A stretch of DNA of 64,000 nt from Micromonospora sp. Llam0 (GCF_003751085.1 NZ_RJJY01000001.1:4836001-4900000), one strand, 5' to 3'. Positions 8,135 through 17,814 are shown, counted from the stretch's first letter. Notes: generated by a model from the letters alone, not told the origin. Program-made: numbers and translations.

Positions 8135-10201
8135 GTGGCCGTTGCTGCACGGGCAAACGACATTCATCCGGCCTGGCTACCGGCGCAGGCGTGGCGCGCC
8201 ATCGGGTCGCGGCACACCCTGGTCTCCGGCGCCGAGGAGTCCGTCGCCACCGTGTACGCCGAGGTGCGGGCCGCCTGCGCCCGGTTCGGCGGATCGGTGA
8301 CCCGGCTGTCGGTCGACGGCGAGGCCGACCTGATGCTGGCGCTCACCGGTACCGCCCATCCCGGTGCTACTGCGGGTGCTCCCGGCGGCCTCGGCGACGA
8401 GGGCTACACGATCGGCCGGGCCGGCGGCCTCACCACGGTCACCGCTGACGCCCCCGCCGGGCTGCTGTACGGGTTGTTCCACGTGGTCCGGCTCGGCGAG
8501 TCGGCGTTCGGCGGCGACCTGGCCACCCGGACGCACCGGCCGGCGATCCGGCGGCGGATGCTCGACCACTGGGACAACGTCGACGTGCACCCGGTGATGG
8601 GGCAGGTGGAGCGGGGCTACTCCGGCGGGTCGATCTTCTGGCGGGACGGCGCGATCACCGACGACCCCGACCGGGTCCGGGCGTACGCCAGGTTGCTCGC
8701 CGCCAGCGGCGTCAACGCGCTCACCATCAACAACGTCAACGTGGGGCGTACCGAGGCGCGGCTGCTCACCGACCGGCTCGACGACGTCGCCACGTTCGCC
8801 GGCATCTTCCGCCCGTACGGCATCCGGCTGCACCTGTCGGTGACGTTCGCCGCGCCGATGGTGCTCGGCGGGTTGGACACCGCCGACCCGCACGATCAGA
8901 CGGTACGCGACTGGTGGGCGGCCACCACCGCCCAGGTCTACGCCAGGGTGCCCGACTTCGGCGGGTACGTGGTGAAGGCCGACTCGGAGGGCCAGCCCGG
9001 CCCGTTCGCGTACGGGCGCAGCCACGCCGACGGTGCCAACCTGCTCGCCGACGCCCTCGCCCCGCACGGCGGGGTGGTGCACTGGCGGGCGTTCGTCTAC
9101 AACCACCGGCGGGACTGGCGGGACCGCTCCACCGACCGGGCGCGGGCCGCGTACGACCACTTCGCCCCGCTCGACGGCCAGTTCCGCGACAACGCGATCG
9201 TGCAGGTCAAGTACGGTCCCGTCGACTTCCAGCCCCGGGAGCCGGTGTCCCCGGTGATCGCCGCGATGCCGGCGACCCGGCTGGCCGTCGAGCTGCAGGT
9301 GACCCAGGAGTACACCGGGCAGCAGCGGCACGTCTGCTACCTGGCTCCGCTGTGGAGTGAGATGCTCGGCTTCCGGTTCGACGGCGACAGCCTGGAAGCC
9401 GACGGCGACGCCGACGGCGACCTGGGTGCGTCGGTCGCCGCGATCACCGCCCGCGGCGGCACCCTGGCGGCGGTGTCGAACGTCGGCGACGACCCGTTCT
9501 GGTGCGGTCATCCGCTCGCCCAGGCCAACCTGTACGCGTTCGGCCGGCTCGGCTGGGACCCGACCGCCGACCCGGCCGCACTGCTCGACGAGTGGATCGA
9601 CCTGACCTTCCCGGCCGACGCGGTCGCCGATCCTGCGCAGTTGCGGCAGACGTTGCACGCGATGATGGACGACTCGTGGCGCACCTACGAGCGGTACACC
9701 GCACCACTCGGCGTCGGCTTCATGGTCAACCCGGCCGGCCACTACGGCCCGTCCGTCGACGGCTACGAGTACTCCCAGTGGGGCACGTACCACTTCGCCG
9801 ACCGCGACGGCGTCGGCGTGGACCGGACCCGGGCCACCGGCACCGGCTACGCCGGCCAGTACCCGAAGCCCTGGTCGGACGTGTACGAGTCGCTCGCCGA
9901 CTGCCCCGACGAGCTGCTGCTCTTCTTCCACCATGTGCCGTACGGCCACGTGCTGCACAGCGGGTCGACGGTGATCCAGCACATCTACGACACCCACTTC
10001 GCCGGGGCCGACGAGGCGATCGCCATGCGGGACCGGTGGCGCGACGTCGCCGACGCCGGCCTCGACCCCGCCCTGTACGCCCGGGTCGCCGACCGCCTCG
10101 ACGAGCAGGTCCGCTCCGCGCGGGAATGGCGCGACCAGGTCAACACGTACTTCTTCCGTAAGTCCGGTGTCCCCGACGCGCGGGGCCGCCGCATCCACTG
10201 A
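8135..10201 (+). CDS. GH67 alpha-glucuronidase
   Basis: A 688-residue enzyme starting at GTG 8135, seven bases after GGGAGGA. It removes (4-O-methyl)glucuronic acid from the non-reducing end of short xylo-oligosaccharides. The family signatures are clear: LLYGLFHVVRLGE, RMLDHWDN near residue 150, the acid residue in VVKADSEGQPGP, VQVKYGPVDFQPREP with the proposed base, and LQVTQEYTGQ. There is no signal peptide, as normal for GH67, so it acts inside the cell on imported aldouronic acids. It stands alone here, but the xylanase at 32 kb and the sugar-uptake operon at 39-47 kb supply the matching earlier steps. A CCGAAACAATGTCGGAAA stretch just before the ribosome site vaguely resembles the candidate xylan operators. 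Confidence 0.93.
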   Translation: MAVAARANDIHPAWLPAQAWRAIGSRHTLVSGAEESVATVYAEVRAACARFGGSVTRLSVDGEADLMLALTGTAHPGATAGAPGGLGDEGYTIGRAGGLTTVTADAPAGLLYGLFHVVRLGESAFGGDLATRTHRPAIRRRMLDHWDNVDVHPVMGQVERGYSGGSIFWRDGAITDDPDRVRAYARLLAASGVNALTINNVNVGRTEARLLTDRLDDVATFAGIFRPYGIRLHLSVTFAAPMVLGGLDTADPHDQTVRDWWAATTAQVYARVPDFGGYVVKADSEGQPGPFAYGRSHADGANLLADALAPHGGVVHWRAFVYNHRRDWRDRSTDRARAAYDHFAPLDGQFRDNAIVQVKYGPVDFQPREPVSPVIAAMPATRLAVELQVTQEYTGQQRHVCYLAPLWSEMLGFRFDGDSLEADGDADGDLGASVAAITARGGTLAAVSNVGDDPFWCGHPLAQANLYAFGRLGWDPTADPAALLDEWIDLTFPADAVADPAQLRQTLHAMMDDSWRTYERYTAPLGVGFMVNPAGHYGPSVDGYEYSQWGTYHFADRDGVGVDRTRATGTGYAGQYPKPWSDVYESLADCPDELLLFFHHVPYGHVLHSGSTVIQHIYDTHFAGADEAIAMRDRWRDVADAGLDPALYARVADRLDEQVRSAREWRDQVNTYFFRKSGVPDARGRRIH

Positions 10202-10334
10202 CCCGGACCCACCTGTCCGACCCGACCCGAGTCGAGTAACGGACAGCCGGAGCAGCCGTACGGGCGACCTCTGCAGTGGACATCGGTGCCTAGCATCGGT
10301 ACCACTCGGAAGTGAGGAGACGGCGATTCCAGCG

Positions 10335-13205
10335 ATGACGGCACCACCCCGATTCGCGGGCGTACACCGTCTGTTGTCGCTGATCCGCCAGCTCGCCACC
10401 CGGCCGCCGTTCACCCACCGCGCACCCGACCTGCAGGTACGCGGCGACGAGCCGCTGCCGCTGGTGTGTCTGGTCGGCGGCGAGGCCCCGGACCGGTTCC
10501 TCGCCGCTCTGGAATCGGCTCTGGGCGACGCCTCACCCCGGATCCCGCACGCCCTGGTCGACGCGGACACCGCAGGCGCCCGCAGCGCCGCACGGTGGGG
10601 ACTGCCCGGCGAGGATCCGGCCGCTGCTGCCGCCGCCCGGGAACCGCCGCTGCTGCCGCTGCTCGACGAGCTCAGCTTCCGGCTGGCCGCGGACTCGTTC
10701 GGTGCCGGCCGACTGACCCGGTTCGACCACTACCGGCTGGCCGACTGGCTGTCCGGTCACCGGCTGCCGCCGGCCCGGGGCCGTGACGACCGGTCCGCGG
10801 TGCTGGCGTTGCTGCGCACGTGGAGCGGCCGCGCCCCCCAGCCGGTCGGCGCCTCCGGCACCGACCCGTCGGTGTCGGTGGCGGAGGTGGCATCCGGGGT
10901 GTGGACCCGCCTCGGGCTGTGGCTGCTGATGTGGGTCGGTCAGGGCGCGTTCCGGCGCTGGCTGAGCCAGCGGCCGGCCGGGCTGGGCCGCGAGGCGCGG
11001 TGGTTCATGCGCCGCCAGCCGTACATGGTGCCCCGGCACTCCACCGATTTCCTCGGCTTCGCCGAACGGCTGACCCTGGACCGGCGCAGCTTCGAAAACG
11101 CCGAGCAGGTCAAGAAGCTGCTGGTGCACGCGTTCCTGGAGGATCTACGCGCCGCGTACCGGCGGCGTCGGTGGCGGTGGTTCCCCCGCCGGTCCGGCTG
11201 GCGGCGCACCGGGTACGTGACCGTCCTGATCACCCACGCCACTGGCGACAACGGCGGCTGGGAACTGCTACGCCTGATCAACGCGGTCCGCAACGAGACC
11301 GGTGAACTCGATCCGCTGCTGGTCGTGGCCGCCTGCGACCGCCCACCGGACCGGTCGGGAGGCACCGACGGCCGGCCGATGTCGGCGCACGACGCCGACC
11401 GCGCGCTGCAGTTGTGGCGGCGCGGGCTGCCCCATCGCCGTCAGCTACTGGCGACCGACGCGCGTTACCTGGTGCTCGACCTGCCCGAGCCGGTCCCACC
11501 GGGCCGTGTCGGTGCACTCGCCGCCGACGACGCGGCTGCCTGGGATCCGTCCGAGACCGCTTGGCGGCTGCCGCCGCCGCCCCGGCTGGCCCGACGGGGG
11601 GCCGTGGAAGGGCTGCTCGCCGTCGTCCTGGTCGCGGTGCTCGCCGCCCCGCTGCTCACCGTCCGGCAGTACTGGCACGAACACTGCTCGGTGCTACGGT
11701 CCCAGGTGGACGCTGCGGTGAGTGTCGAGCTGCTGAGGTTCGGTCCCGACGACGCGCAGTGCGTCGGCCACAGCGACAGCGCGGCGCAGGTCTTCGGCAC
11801 CAACGCCCGCCTGCAGGCGGCGCAGCTCCGGGTGTTCGCCGAGAACGGGACCGCGGCGCGCAAGCGGGCCGAGATCCCGGACCGGCCGATGATCAGCCTG
11901 GTGTACTTCGCCGGGCTGACCCACGCCGGCAGCGACCTCGACACCGATCACGCGGTCGCCGAGGAACTCGAAGGCATCGCACTGGCCCAGCAGCAACAGC
12001 ACGCCGCGTCGTCGCTGTCCGAGCCGCTGGTACGGGTGGTGATCGCCAACGCCGGCCGGGGCATGCGGCAGGCCCACCATGTCGCGGAGCAGCACCTGAT
12101 CCCGCTGATCGACGCCGACGACAGCATCAAGGGCGTGATCGGCATGGACCGCACCGTCCCGGAGACCGAAGAGGCGATCCGGATCCTCGGTGAAGCCGGC
12201 ATCCCGGTCTTCGGTACCACCCTCACCGGCACCGGGCTGGCCGAACTGTCCCAGTTGTACTTCCAGCTGGTGCCGGACAACACTCGGCAGGCGGAGCTGG
12301 TGGCCCGCTACGCCGCACACATTGGACGGGACAAGGTGACGGTGTATCACCCGCCGATCGACCCGGACCACCCCGACGAGTACGTGAAGACACTGCGCGA
12401 CGCCATCGCCGACCGGATGGGCGATGCCGTCGAGCTGGTCGACTGGCGCGACGACGTCAACGAGCTGCCGCCGCCGTGCCGCCGGCTGGACTGGGCGCAG
12501 GCGTACCAACGGGAGTTGTTCTTCTACGCCGGCCGGGAGAACCACTACCGGGACTTTCTGCGGACGATGAACGACGGCTGCGTCGATTCGGACCGTACGC
12601 CGCACATCGTCGCCGACGACGCGGTCACCCGGGCGGTCGCCCAGGCCAGCTTCCGGACCGACGACACGTTCGCCGGCTCCCGTGTGCGCTACGTCGGCCT
12701 GGGCAGCCTGGTGGTGCTCGGCGGCCGGGACTGCGTGACGTACGGCAGGCCCGCCCCCGCGTTGTCCGACATGCAGCCGATGCAGTCGTTCTGCTCCGGC
12801 TACCAGCGGCTGCGGGCGCGGCTCGCCGCCGACCTGCCGGCGACGGAGCTGCCCGCCACCTCGTACCCGGGTGAGCGGGTCGGCGTCGCCTACGACACCG
12901 TACGGATGCTGGTGGACCTGGTCCGGCTCGGCGGCCGGCACCGGTGGCACCGCGCCGCGCTGGTCCAGCTGCTCCGGGAGCCGGGGTACGAGTTCCTCGG
13001 CGCCAGCGGGGTGATCAGTTTCAGCGCCTCCCGGATCGGCGACTCGCGCAACATCGCGATCCTGGAGTTGGCGATCCCGCCATCGGGCGATCCACAGTCG
13101 CGCGAGCCCGAGCCTAGCTGTGTGTTCCTGATCGGCGACCTGTACCGGGTCGGCGAGCCGGGCAGCGACACCGGCAACGGCTGCCCCGTGGCACCGGACG
13201 ACTGA
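10335..13205 (+). CDS. Large membrane-spanning protein with a C-terminal periplasmic-binding-protein-like domain
   Basis: A 956-residue protein I do not recognise as a named family. ATG 10335 is chosen; a GAGGAG lies 15 bases before it. The N-terminal 420 residues are cytoplasmic in character: an LVCLVGGEAPD strand-loop near residue 43, a positively charged segment around 275 (RRRRWRWFPRRSGW), and a TVLITHATGDNGGWELLRL stretch that looks like the core of an alpha/beta, perhaps NTPase-like, fold, though no clear Walker A is present. One hydrophobic helix follows at about 423-445. The outer half (about 515-900) resembles a type I periplasmic binding protein (MISLVYFAGL, VIGMDRTVPETEEAIRILG, FQLVPDNTRQAELVARYAA), as in branched-chain amino-acid receptors. 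A ligand-sensing receptor is an inference. Flanking genes do not help. Confidence 0.65.
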   Translation: MTAPPRFAGVHRLLSLIRQLATRPPFTHRAPDLQVRGDEPLPLVCLVGGEAPDRFLAALESALGDASPRIPHALVDADTAGARSAARWGLPGEDPAAAAAAREPPLLPLLDELSFRLAADSFGAGRLTRFDHYRLADWLSGHRLPPARGRDDRSAVLALLRTWSGRAPQPVGASGTDPSVSVAEVASGVWTRLGLWLLMWVGQGAFRRWLSQRPAGLGREARWFMRRQPYMVPRHSTDFLGFAERLTLDRRSFENAEQVKKLLVHAFLEDLRAAYRRRRWRWFPRRSGWRRTGYVTVLITHATGDNGGWELLRLINAVRNETGELDPLLVVAACDRPPDRSGGTDGRPMSAHDADRALQLWRRGLPHRRQLLATDARYLVLDLPEPVPPGRVGALAADDAAAWDPSETAWRLPPPPRLARRGAVEGLLAVVLVAVLAAPLLTVRQYWHEHCSVLRSQVDAAVSVELLRFGPDDAQCVGHSDSAAQVFGTNARLQAAQLRVFAENGTAARKRAEIPDRPMISLVYFAGLTHAGSDLDTDHAVAEELEGIALAQQQQHAASSLSEPLVRVVIANAGRGMRQAHHVAEQHLIPLIDADDSIKGVIGMDRTVPETEEAIRILGEAGIPVFGTTLTGTGLAELSQLYFQLVPDNTRQAELVARYAAHIGRDKVTVYHPPIDPDHPDEYVKTLRDAIADRMGDAVELVDWRDDVNELPPPCRRLDWAQAYQRELFFYAGRENHYRDFLRTMNDGCVDSDRTPHIVADDAVTRAVAQASFRTDDTFAGSRVRYVGLGSLVVLGGRDCVTYGRPAPALSDMQPMQSFCSGYQRLRARLAADLPATELPATSYPGERVGVAYDTVRMLVDLVRLGGRHRWHRAALVQLLREPGYEFLGASGVISFSASRIGDSRNIAILELAIPPSGDPQSREPEPSCVFLIGDLYRVGEPGSDTGNGCPVAPDD

Positions 13206-13247
13206 ACCGCCCTCGGTCCCCCACATCCGGGGTGCCCGTGGTTTGCG

Positions 13248-13811
13248 CTACCCGTCGAGCAGTGCGCCGGAGTCGATGCGGAACGGGAACGGCCGCTCGG
13301 CGGCCAACACCTCGCTTTTCGTCGCGGTCGCGTGCTCGACGTAGTGCTCACCGTCGAGCCGGAACAGCCGCAGGGTGACAGCGGAGAAGGCAGGCAGCTC
13401 CGGCTCCACCAGCAGGTACCACCCGATCCGCGCGGCGGCGTAGAACTGCATCTTGAGCAGCCGGTCGGTGGCGGCGTTGCTCGGCGAGGTGATCTCGCAG
13501 ATCAGCACCACCTCAGCCGCGTCGGTCACCGATCCGTCCCGGCTGGTGTCCGCCACGACGAGGTCCGGAATGACGATCCGGTCGGGGCGCAACCGGACGT
13601 TGATCGCCTCGTACGCGGCCAGGCCGACCGCTCGGGCGGCCGGGTACAGCGTCGACATCAGCAGGAACGACAGTTGCTGATGCGGCTTGCTCGGGGCCGG
13701 ATTGACCCACAGACCTCCGTCGATCAGCTCGATACGGTTGGGAGTCTCACCGAGGGCGAGGTACTCCTCCTCGCTCCACGGCCCCACGTGATCAAGGACG
13801 GCCACGCTCAC
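13248..13811 (-). CDS. Uma2-family predicted nuclease
   Basis: A 187-residue protein of the Uma2/DUF820 family, a PD-(D/E)XK-fold group. Seen are the WSEEEYLAL opening, [16 protein letters not shown], the acidic PDLVVAD and the ICEITSPS core, then the [14 protein letters not shown] end of the fold. I placed the start at GTG 13811 because GGAGGTGAG lies seven bases upstream; GTG 13823 is possible. It is the last gene of a three-gene run, overlapping the previous small gene by 20 bases. The family is abundant in actinobacteria and cyanobacteria; cleavage activity is predicted from the fold but its biological job is unknown. Confidence 0.85.
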   Translation of the reverse strand: MSVAVLDHVGPWSEEEYLALGETPNRIELIDGGLWVNPAPSKPHQQLSFLLMSTLYPAARAVGLAAYEAINVRLRPDRIVIPDLVVADTSRDGSVTDAAEVVLICEITSPSNAATDRLLKMQFYAAARIGWYLLVEPELPAFSAVTLRLFRLDGEHYVEHATATKSEVLAAERPFPFRIDSGALLDG

Positions 13812-14025
13812 CGGCAGACTCACCTCCAGGCTGATGTCCCCGCCACTCTGCCAGCTGCCCCTCCGGGGCGGCGGTGGTGGCGGTGATCCCGCCCCAACGG
13901 TCGCGGCAGGCGTACGCCAGGTCGGCGTGAATCCACCTGCCGTCGTTGTCGCGCAGCACCGGCCGTCCGCAGTGCCGGCACGGCGCGACCCTCGGGTACG
14001 GCGGCGTGGCGGGTGTGCCGGTCAC
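13792..14025 (-). CDS. Small zinc-ribbon-like protein
   Basis: A 77-residue protein beginning at GTG 14025, which overlaps the stop of the upstream gene by four bases (GTGA), a sign of coupled translation. It holds a CRHCG knuckle, then [22 protein letters not shown], so one CxxC plus a later cysteine and histidine could bind a metal. This arrangement is like short actinobacterial proteins found beside antibiotic-type HTH/DUF397 genes. No function can be assigned. Confidence 0.6.
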   Translation of the reverse strand: MTGTPATPPYPRVAPCRHCGRPVLRDNDGRWIHADLAYACRDRWGGITATTAAPEGQLAEWRGHQPGGESAGERGRP

Positions 14026-14630
14026 GGCAGTGTGCCGTCGGCGTCGCCGATGCCGACGCTGTCTGCGTCGCCGTCACCGTCGCCCCAGCCCAGTCCGCCG
14101 AGCCCGGCCGCCCGGTGGAAACCCGGGTGGTGACGGACCTCCGCGCACACCTCGCCGTCCGGACCGCGTACCCCGCAGAACAGCGGCTCATTGAAGTTCC
14201 ATGCCTCCGCCCGCGACAGCAACGGGGCATGCTCCCCAAGCTCCGGGCACAGGATGGTGAGCCCTTCGGCATACGCGACGGCCTGCTCGCGGGCGGTGTC
14301 GAAGTCGACGGCGGCGAAGGTCAGGTGCAGCGTGTACCGACCACGCCGGTCGTACCGCAACCAGTCCGGCAGGTTGCCGATCCCGCCCGGACCGTCGCCG
14401 CTGCCGTTGACCTGCGCCACCGGGCGGCGACGCTCACGCTCGTTGAGGTAGCGGTTGACCAGCGCTTCGGCGTGCCCGGCCGGGCCGACCCCGGGTCCGA
14501 GGGCGTGCGTCACGGCGGCCCGCGCCGGTTCGGACAGGTCAGCCCGATCGAGTACGGCGAACAGGTCCCGGTTGCGCTCGGTCGGATCGAGGGTTGGGTC
14601 GGTCCAGCGTGCTGAACGGTTGTCGGTCAC
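14022..14630 (-). CDS. Hypothetical protein, first gene of the Uma2 operon
   Basis: A 202-residue soluble protein without a recognised domain. GTG 14630 is chosen because GGGAGG lies about nine bases upstream; GTG 14639 and 14687 are also in frame. Features visible are an LSEPARAAVTHALGPGV helix, a LPDWLRYDRRGRYTLHLTF region, and a C-terminal tail with alternating Gly and Asp (GWGDGDGDADSVGIGDADG) that may be flexible. It is divergent from the HTH/DUF5753 gene 159 bases away and probably co-transcribed with the two genes after it. Confidence 0.6.
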   Translation of the reverse strand: MTDNRSARWTDPTLDPTERNRDLFAVLDRADLSEPARAAVTHALGPGVGPAGHAEALVNRYLNERERRRPVAQVNGSGDGPGGIGNLPDWLRYDRRGRYTLHLTFAAVDFDTAREQAVAYAEGLTILCPELGEHAPLLSRAEAWNFNEPLFCGVRGPDGEVCAEVRHHPGFHRAAGLGGLGWGDGDGDADSVGIGDADGTLP

Positions 14631-14789
14631 GGACAACACCTCCCGGTCGTAGCGGCTAACGCCGACATCGATACGATGCCATCGCACTGACCAAACTGCA
14701 ATGTGCAGTTTCGCAGTTGAAGATCCATCTGTGCTTGCCGAGACCGGCAGACCTCAGGTTGGATGACTCAGGACCCGCAGGGAGACCGC

Positions 14790-15638
14790 ATGACGAAACG
14801 GTTCAGCCCGACCGTGCGACGACGCAGACTCGCCAGCGAGATGCGCCGCTACCGCGAAGCCGCCGGCCTCACCCTCGAACAGGCAGCACGACACCTCGAC
14901 AGCTCACACTCCCGACTGTCGCGCATCGAGACCTCCCAGGTCGGCATCCGACCACCCGACCTACGCGTCCTGCTCGAACTCTACGAAGTACCACCAGACG
15001 CCCGCGAAGTCATGATCACGCTCTGCCGCGAGTCCCGACAACGCGGCTGGTGGCACGGGTACGGCAACGCCGTGCCCGAGTGGTTCCAGTTCTACGTCGG
15101 ACTCGAGTCCGAAGCCGCCGGCCTCGCCATCTACGAGTCCCAGTTCATCCACGGGCTACTCCAGACAGAGCAGTACGCCCGAGCCGTACTCCACGCAGCC
15201 GTGAACCCACTCCCACCCAACGAGCTGGAACGCAAGGTACAGCTCCGCATGGACCGCCAGACCCTGCTCACCGAGAACGGGCTACGGATGCGCGTCGTGC
15301 TCGACGAAGCCGTCCTGCGACGCCCCATCGGCGGACCTGCCACCCTGCGCAACCAGCTACAGCATCTGCTGGAGGTCACCGACCTGCCGAACGTCTCACT
15401 CCAGGTGCTGCCGCTGGCAGCCGGCGCGTCGGTGCTCAACTCGTTCACGATCATCGACTTCCCGGACCCCGCCGACCAGGCTGTCATCTTCGTCGAGAGC
15501 CTGACCGGCGCCCTGTACCTGGAGAAGCCGGAGGAGATCCGGGACTATACGCTGAAGTTCGACTACCTACGGGCGGAAGCACGAGACCCGGCGCAGTCGA
15601 CACAGACGATCGCCGAGCTGGTGAGGGAGCTGACATGA
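14790..15638 (+). CDS. HTH/DUF5753 regulator
   Basis: A 282-residue Xre-type protein. The HTH lies at about residues 15-65 (LTLEQAARHLDSSHSRLSRI) and the remainder is DUF5753, recognisable from WFQFYVGLESEA, the YESQFIHGLLQTEQYARA core, and LPNVSLQVLPLAAG. These regulators are very numerous in actinomycetes and are normally paired with a DUF397 gene, as here: the next gene starts inside the stop codon. ATG 14790 follows a GGGAG site; ATG 14763 is an alternative. Targets are unknown; in Streptomyces, members affect development. Confidence 0.88.
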   Translation: MTKRFSPTVRRRRLASEMRRYREAAGLTLEQAARHLDSSHSRLSRIETSQVGIRPPDLRVLLELYEVPPDAREVMITLCRESRQRGWWHGYGNAVPEWFQFYVGLESEAAGLAIYESQFIHGLLQTEQYARAVLHAAVNPLPPNELERKVQLRMDRQTLLTENGLRMRVVLDEAVLRRPIGGPATLRNQLQHLLEVTDLPNVSLQVLPLAAGASVLNSFTIIDFPDPADQAVIFVESLTGALYLEKPEEIRDYTLKFDYLRAEARDPAQSTQTIAELVRELT

Positions 15639-15853
15639 GCTACGCCGAGCACGCCACGGACCTGCCTCACGCCTGGTGGCGCAAGAGCAGCTACAGCGGC
15701 GACAACGGCGGCTCCTGCGTCGAGGTGGCTACGCTGGCCGGGGGCACGATCGGCGTACGCGACTCCAAGGACGCCACCGGTCCAGCATTGATCTTCCCCG
15801 TCTCCACCTGGACCGCCTTCCTCACCTTCCTGCCAAGCCATGGCGTGCGCTAG
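15635..15853 (+). CDS. DUF397 protein, partner of the HTH/DUF5753 gene
   Basis: A 72-residue protein overlapping the upstream regulator by four bases (ATGA). The family signature is complete: WWRKSSYSG, SCVEVA, TIGVRDSKD and a terminal TWTAFL. DUF397 proteins act with their DUF5753 partner, in known cases as antagonists. A second DUF397 gene lies 2.1 kb further on, beyond a lower-GC island. Confidence 0.9.
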   Translation: MSYAEHATDLPHAWWRKSSYSGDNGGSCVEVATLAGGTIGVRDSKDATGPALIFPVSTWTAFLTFLPSHGVR

Positions 15854-16111
15854 GCGATCGGCTAGTTCGGCAACTCGTGCCACTTGCAACTACGTGTCGA
15901 TCTTGAAACCAGAACATCCCCTCGCCGCAACAACCCGCACCAACTCAGTACTTCCCGTTAATCAGCAACTACCCTAAGTCAAGAGAGCCATCGCAACCCC
16001 ACCGCACCGCACATACGACGCCCTGCTTTCACCTCGCCGCTTGCGTCCGGGCACTAGACTAGCCCGCGTACCTCAAATTGAGGAATCGGATACGGCGCAA
16101 CACGGAGTGGA

Positions 16112-16801
16112 ATGTTCGATCAGTCAATAAGAGCAGCAGAACTTGCCAGCGGCGCAGGTCAATCCGCAATCGTCACCGTGGTCATTGCAGCTATCAGCTC
16201 CGGCATTGTAGCCACTCTGATCAACACGATAACAGGTAACCTCAAAGCGAGTGCCGACTATCGAAGGGATCGCTATGCGGAAGCCATTCGATACCTCGTG
16301 GCATGGAGCGAGTATCCGTACCGAATCCGTCGGCGCACTGACGACGAACCGGCAACCCTATCCGCGCTTGCAGAACGAGGACACGCTCTCCAAGAACAAC
16401 GAGCAGCGATCGCCGCATGGATGGCAAGTGAAAGCCGGGTTGCGAAGTTGGTCTTCGACGACTGCACAAGGGAGATTTCCACCTTTGTGGGACCCGCTTG
16501 CGCGATGGCTTGGCGATCTGCACCCATAACCGCAGCGTCTGACATGGTTCTCGGAAAATCCGCCCAACCCGAAAGCCAGATCGCTATTCAGCGGATGGAA
16601 CACATGATTAGACACCGCTTCGGACTCTATCGCCTCATGTGGAGAACATGGGTATTAAAACGGATAGAAAAGGGCATCAAAACAGAAGATGACGATCTGC
16701 ATACTTCTGCCGAGAGTCTGTTCAGCCGGAGTGGACCAGCTTCCACAAAAAGGGATGGCAAGCGTCATCAGAAAGACGGCAGACAGGAAGTGCGCCCGTG
16801 A
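16112..16801 (+). CDS. Single-helix membrane protein of unknown function, partner of the GGDDF cyclase
   Basis: A 229-residue protein starting at ATG 16112 behind GGAGTGG. One membrane helix (about residues 19-41, AIVTVVIAAISSGIVATLIN) is followed by a basic, mostly helical cytoplasmic part (NLKASADYRRDRYAEAIRYL, then RRRTDDE), a second moderately hydrophobic stretch around ISTFVGPACAMAWRS, and a very basic C-terminal tail (KRDGKRHQKDGRQ). I recognise no family with confidence, though short N-anchored helical proteins of this form occur in actinomycetes. The next gene begins inside its stop codon (GTGA), so both are made together. Composition is markedly lower in GC than the neighbourhood. 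It might be an effector or anchor for the cyclase; this is inference. Confidence 0.6.
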   Translation: MFDQSIRAAELASGAGQSAIVTVVIAAISSGIVATLINTITGNLKASADYRRDRYAEAIRYLVAWSEYPYRIRRRTDDEPATLSALAERGHALQEQRAAIAAWMASESRVAKLVFDDCTREISTFVGPACAMAWRSAPITAASDMVLGKSAQPESQIAIQRMEHMIRHRFGLYRLMWRTWVLKRIEKGIKTEDDDLHTSAESLFSRSGPASTKRDGKRHQKDGRQEVRP

Positions 16802-17814
16802 TCCCCACTGGGCGTGACAGAATTCACGCTCTAGCCGAACTCTCTCAGCACGACGAGCCTTACCGAATTCTGGTGGCGGACCCAACCAACTCGCACCAAG
16901 TCCTCGAATCAACTTTGGATGAGTTCGAGATGTCGTCGAAACGATTCGTAGACGCAAAGGCAATTACACATCACCTGTCACGCAACCGAGTTGATGTTCT
17001 TGTATTTGCTGGACCAGCAAAATCTATTCAACCAGCTGCAATCGCTGCGCGCGACACCCTTGGATCAAAGAGAGTCGCGACCGTTGCGATAGGCGACGAG
17101 TGCTTGCCGGAGCTGATCGAGCAGTCCGGACTACCAGTCGACCTTCAAATAGAAACGCAAACAGAGATAGAAGAATGTGCCGCACGAGTGGCGGCTTTGG
17201 CTCGCAGATCGAGGCTCCTTTTTGAGATATCCCCGGATACAGGTCTCCCTGGCCACACTTGGATGATCAAGAGAATCGCATCGAACATAGAGTCATCCAC
17301 GGATTTTGCGCTGATCTATATAGATATTGACCGACTCAAGTCGGTCGTTGACACGTATGGGTTTGCGCGCGGTGGAGAATTCATTAAGTGCCTTGCGTCT
17401 TCCCTCCAGGAATCGGCCGCAAGGATCGGATCTCCGACACCAATCGTTAGCCACATCGGAGGGGACGACTTCTTAGTACTCTGCACACCCAGCCAGGTCC
17501 GAACCCTACTCGAGACAGCAATTATCGCCTTCGAATTTGCCGCCGACGCACTCTATGACCCAGTCGCACAGAAACGCGGCTACGTTGAGGTAAACCATCG
17601 CCACCAAGGATGGCGAGACAACATTAGCAAGGCCGCCCTAGTAACTGTATCAGCAGGAGTTGCAGTATCGGACCAACGACGCAGATTTACCTCAGTTCGA
17701 GACGTCATAAAGAAGGCATCAGAGATGGAGCAGATAGCCAAATCTCAACCCGGGTCCTTCATCGCCGTATCGAGCACGATCACGGAAATCTCATCACCGG
17801 CACTTTCAGCTTAG
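16798..17814 (+). CDS. GGDEF-family nucleotide cyclase with GGDDF active site
   Basis: A 338-residue soluble protein. Residues about 20-130 look like a response-regulator-like alpha/beta fold (YRILVADPTNSHQVL, DVLVFAGPA) but lack an obvious phosphoacceptor context. Residues about 145-330 are a GGDEF palm domain: ISPDTGLPGHTW (for the usual DPLTGLPNR), IYIDIDRLK with Asp176 and Asp178, YGFARGGEF, and the active-site loop HIGGDDF at 219-225, where Asp replaces the usual Glu, then TVSAGVAV. HIGGDDF occurs in a known GGDEF subfamily, so activity is plausible, but the nucleotide made cannot be told. An RxxD product-inhibition site is not evident. It overlaps the membrane-protein gene by four bases and shares its low GC. 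Confidence 0.8.
   Translation: MIPTGRDRIHALAELSQHDEPYRILVADPTNSHQVLESTLDEFEMSSKRFVDAKAITHHLSRNRVDVLVFAGPAKSIQPAAIAARDTLGSKRVATVAIGDECLPELIEQSGLPVDLQIETQTEIEECAARVAALARRSRLLFEISPDTGLPGHTWMIKRIASNIESSTDFALIYIDIDRLKSVVDTYGFARGGEFIKCLASSLQESAARIGSPTPIVSHIGGDDFLVLCTPSQVRTLLETAIIAFEFAADALYDPVAQKRGYVEVNHRHQGWRDNISKAALVTVSAGVAVSDQRRRFTSVRDVIKKASEMEQIAKSQPGSFIAVSSTITEISSPALSA

Noticed and set aside
8177..10570. A 797-codon open frame antisense to the GH67 gene
   Set aside because: No domain is recognisable, it overlaps the whole glucuronidase gene with its clear ribosome site, and its composition is typical of a GC-driven shadow.
16798..17814. The cyclase as a CRISPR-type minimal polymerase (mCpol) of a Panoptes-like system
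   Set aside because: The protein has a full GGDEF layout including the SPDTGLPG and YGFARGGEF motifs, and HIGGDDF occurs in a known GGDEF subfamily; the partner has one rather than two clear membrane helices. Only a general analogy is kept.
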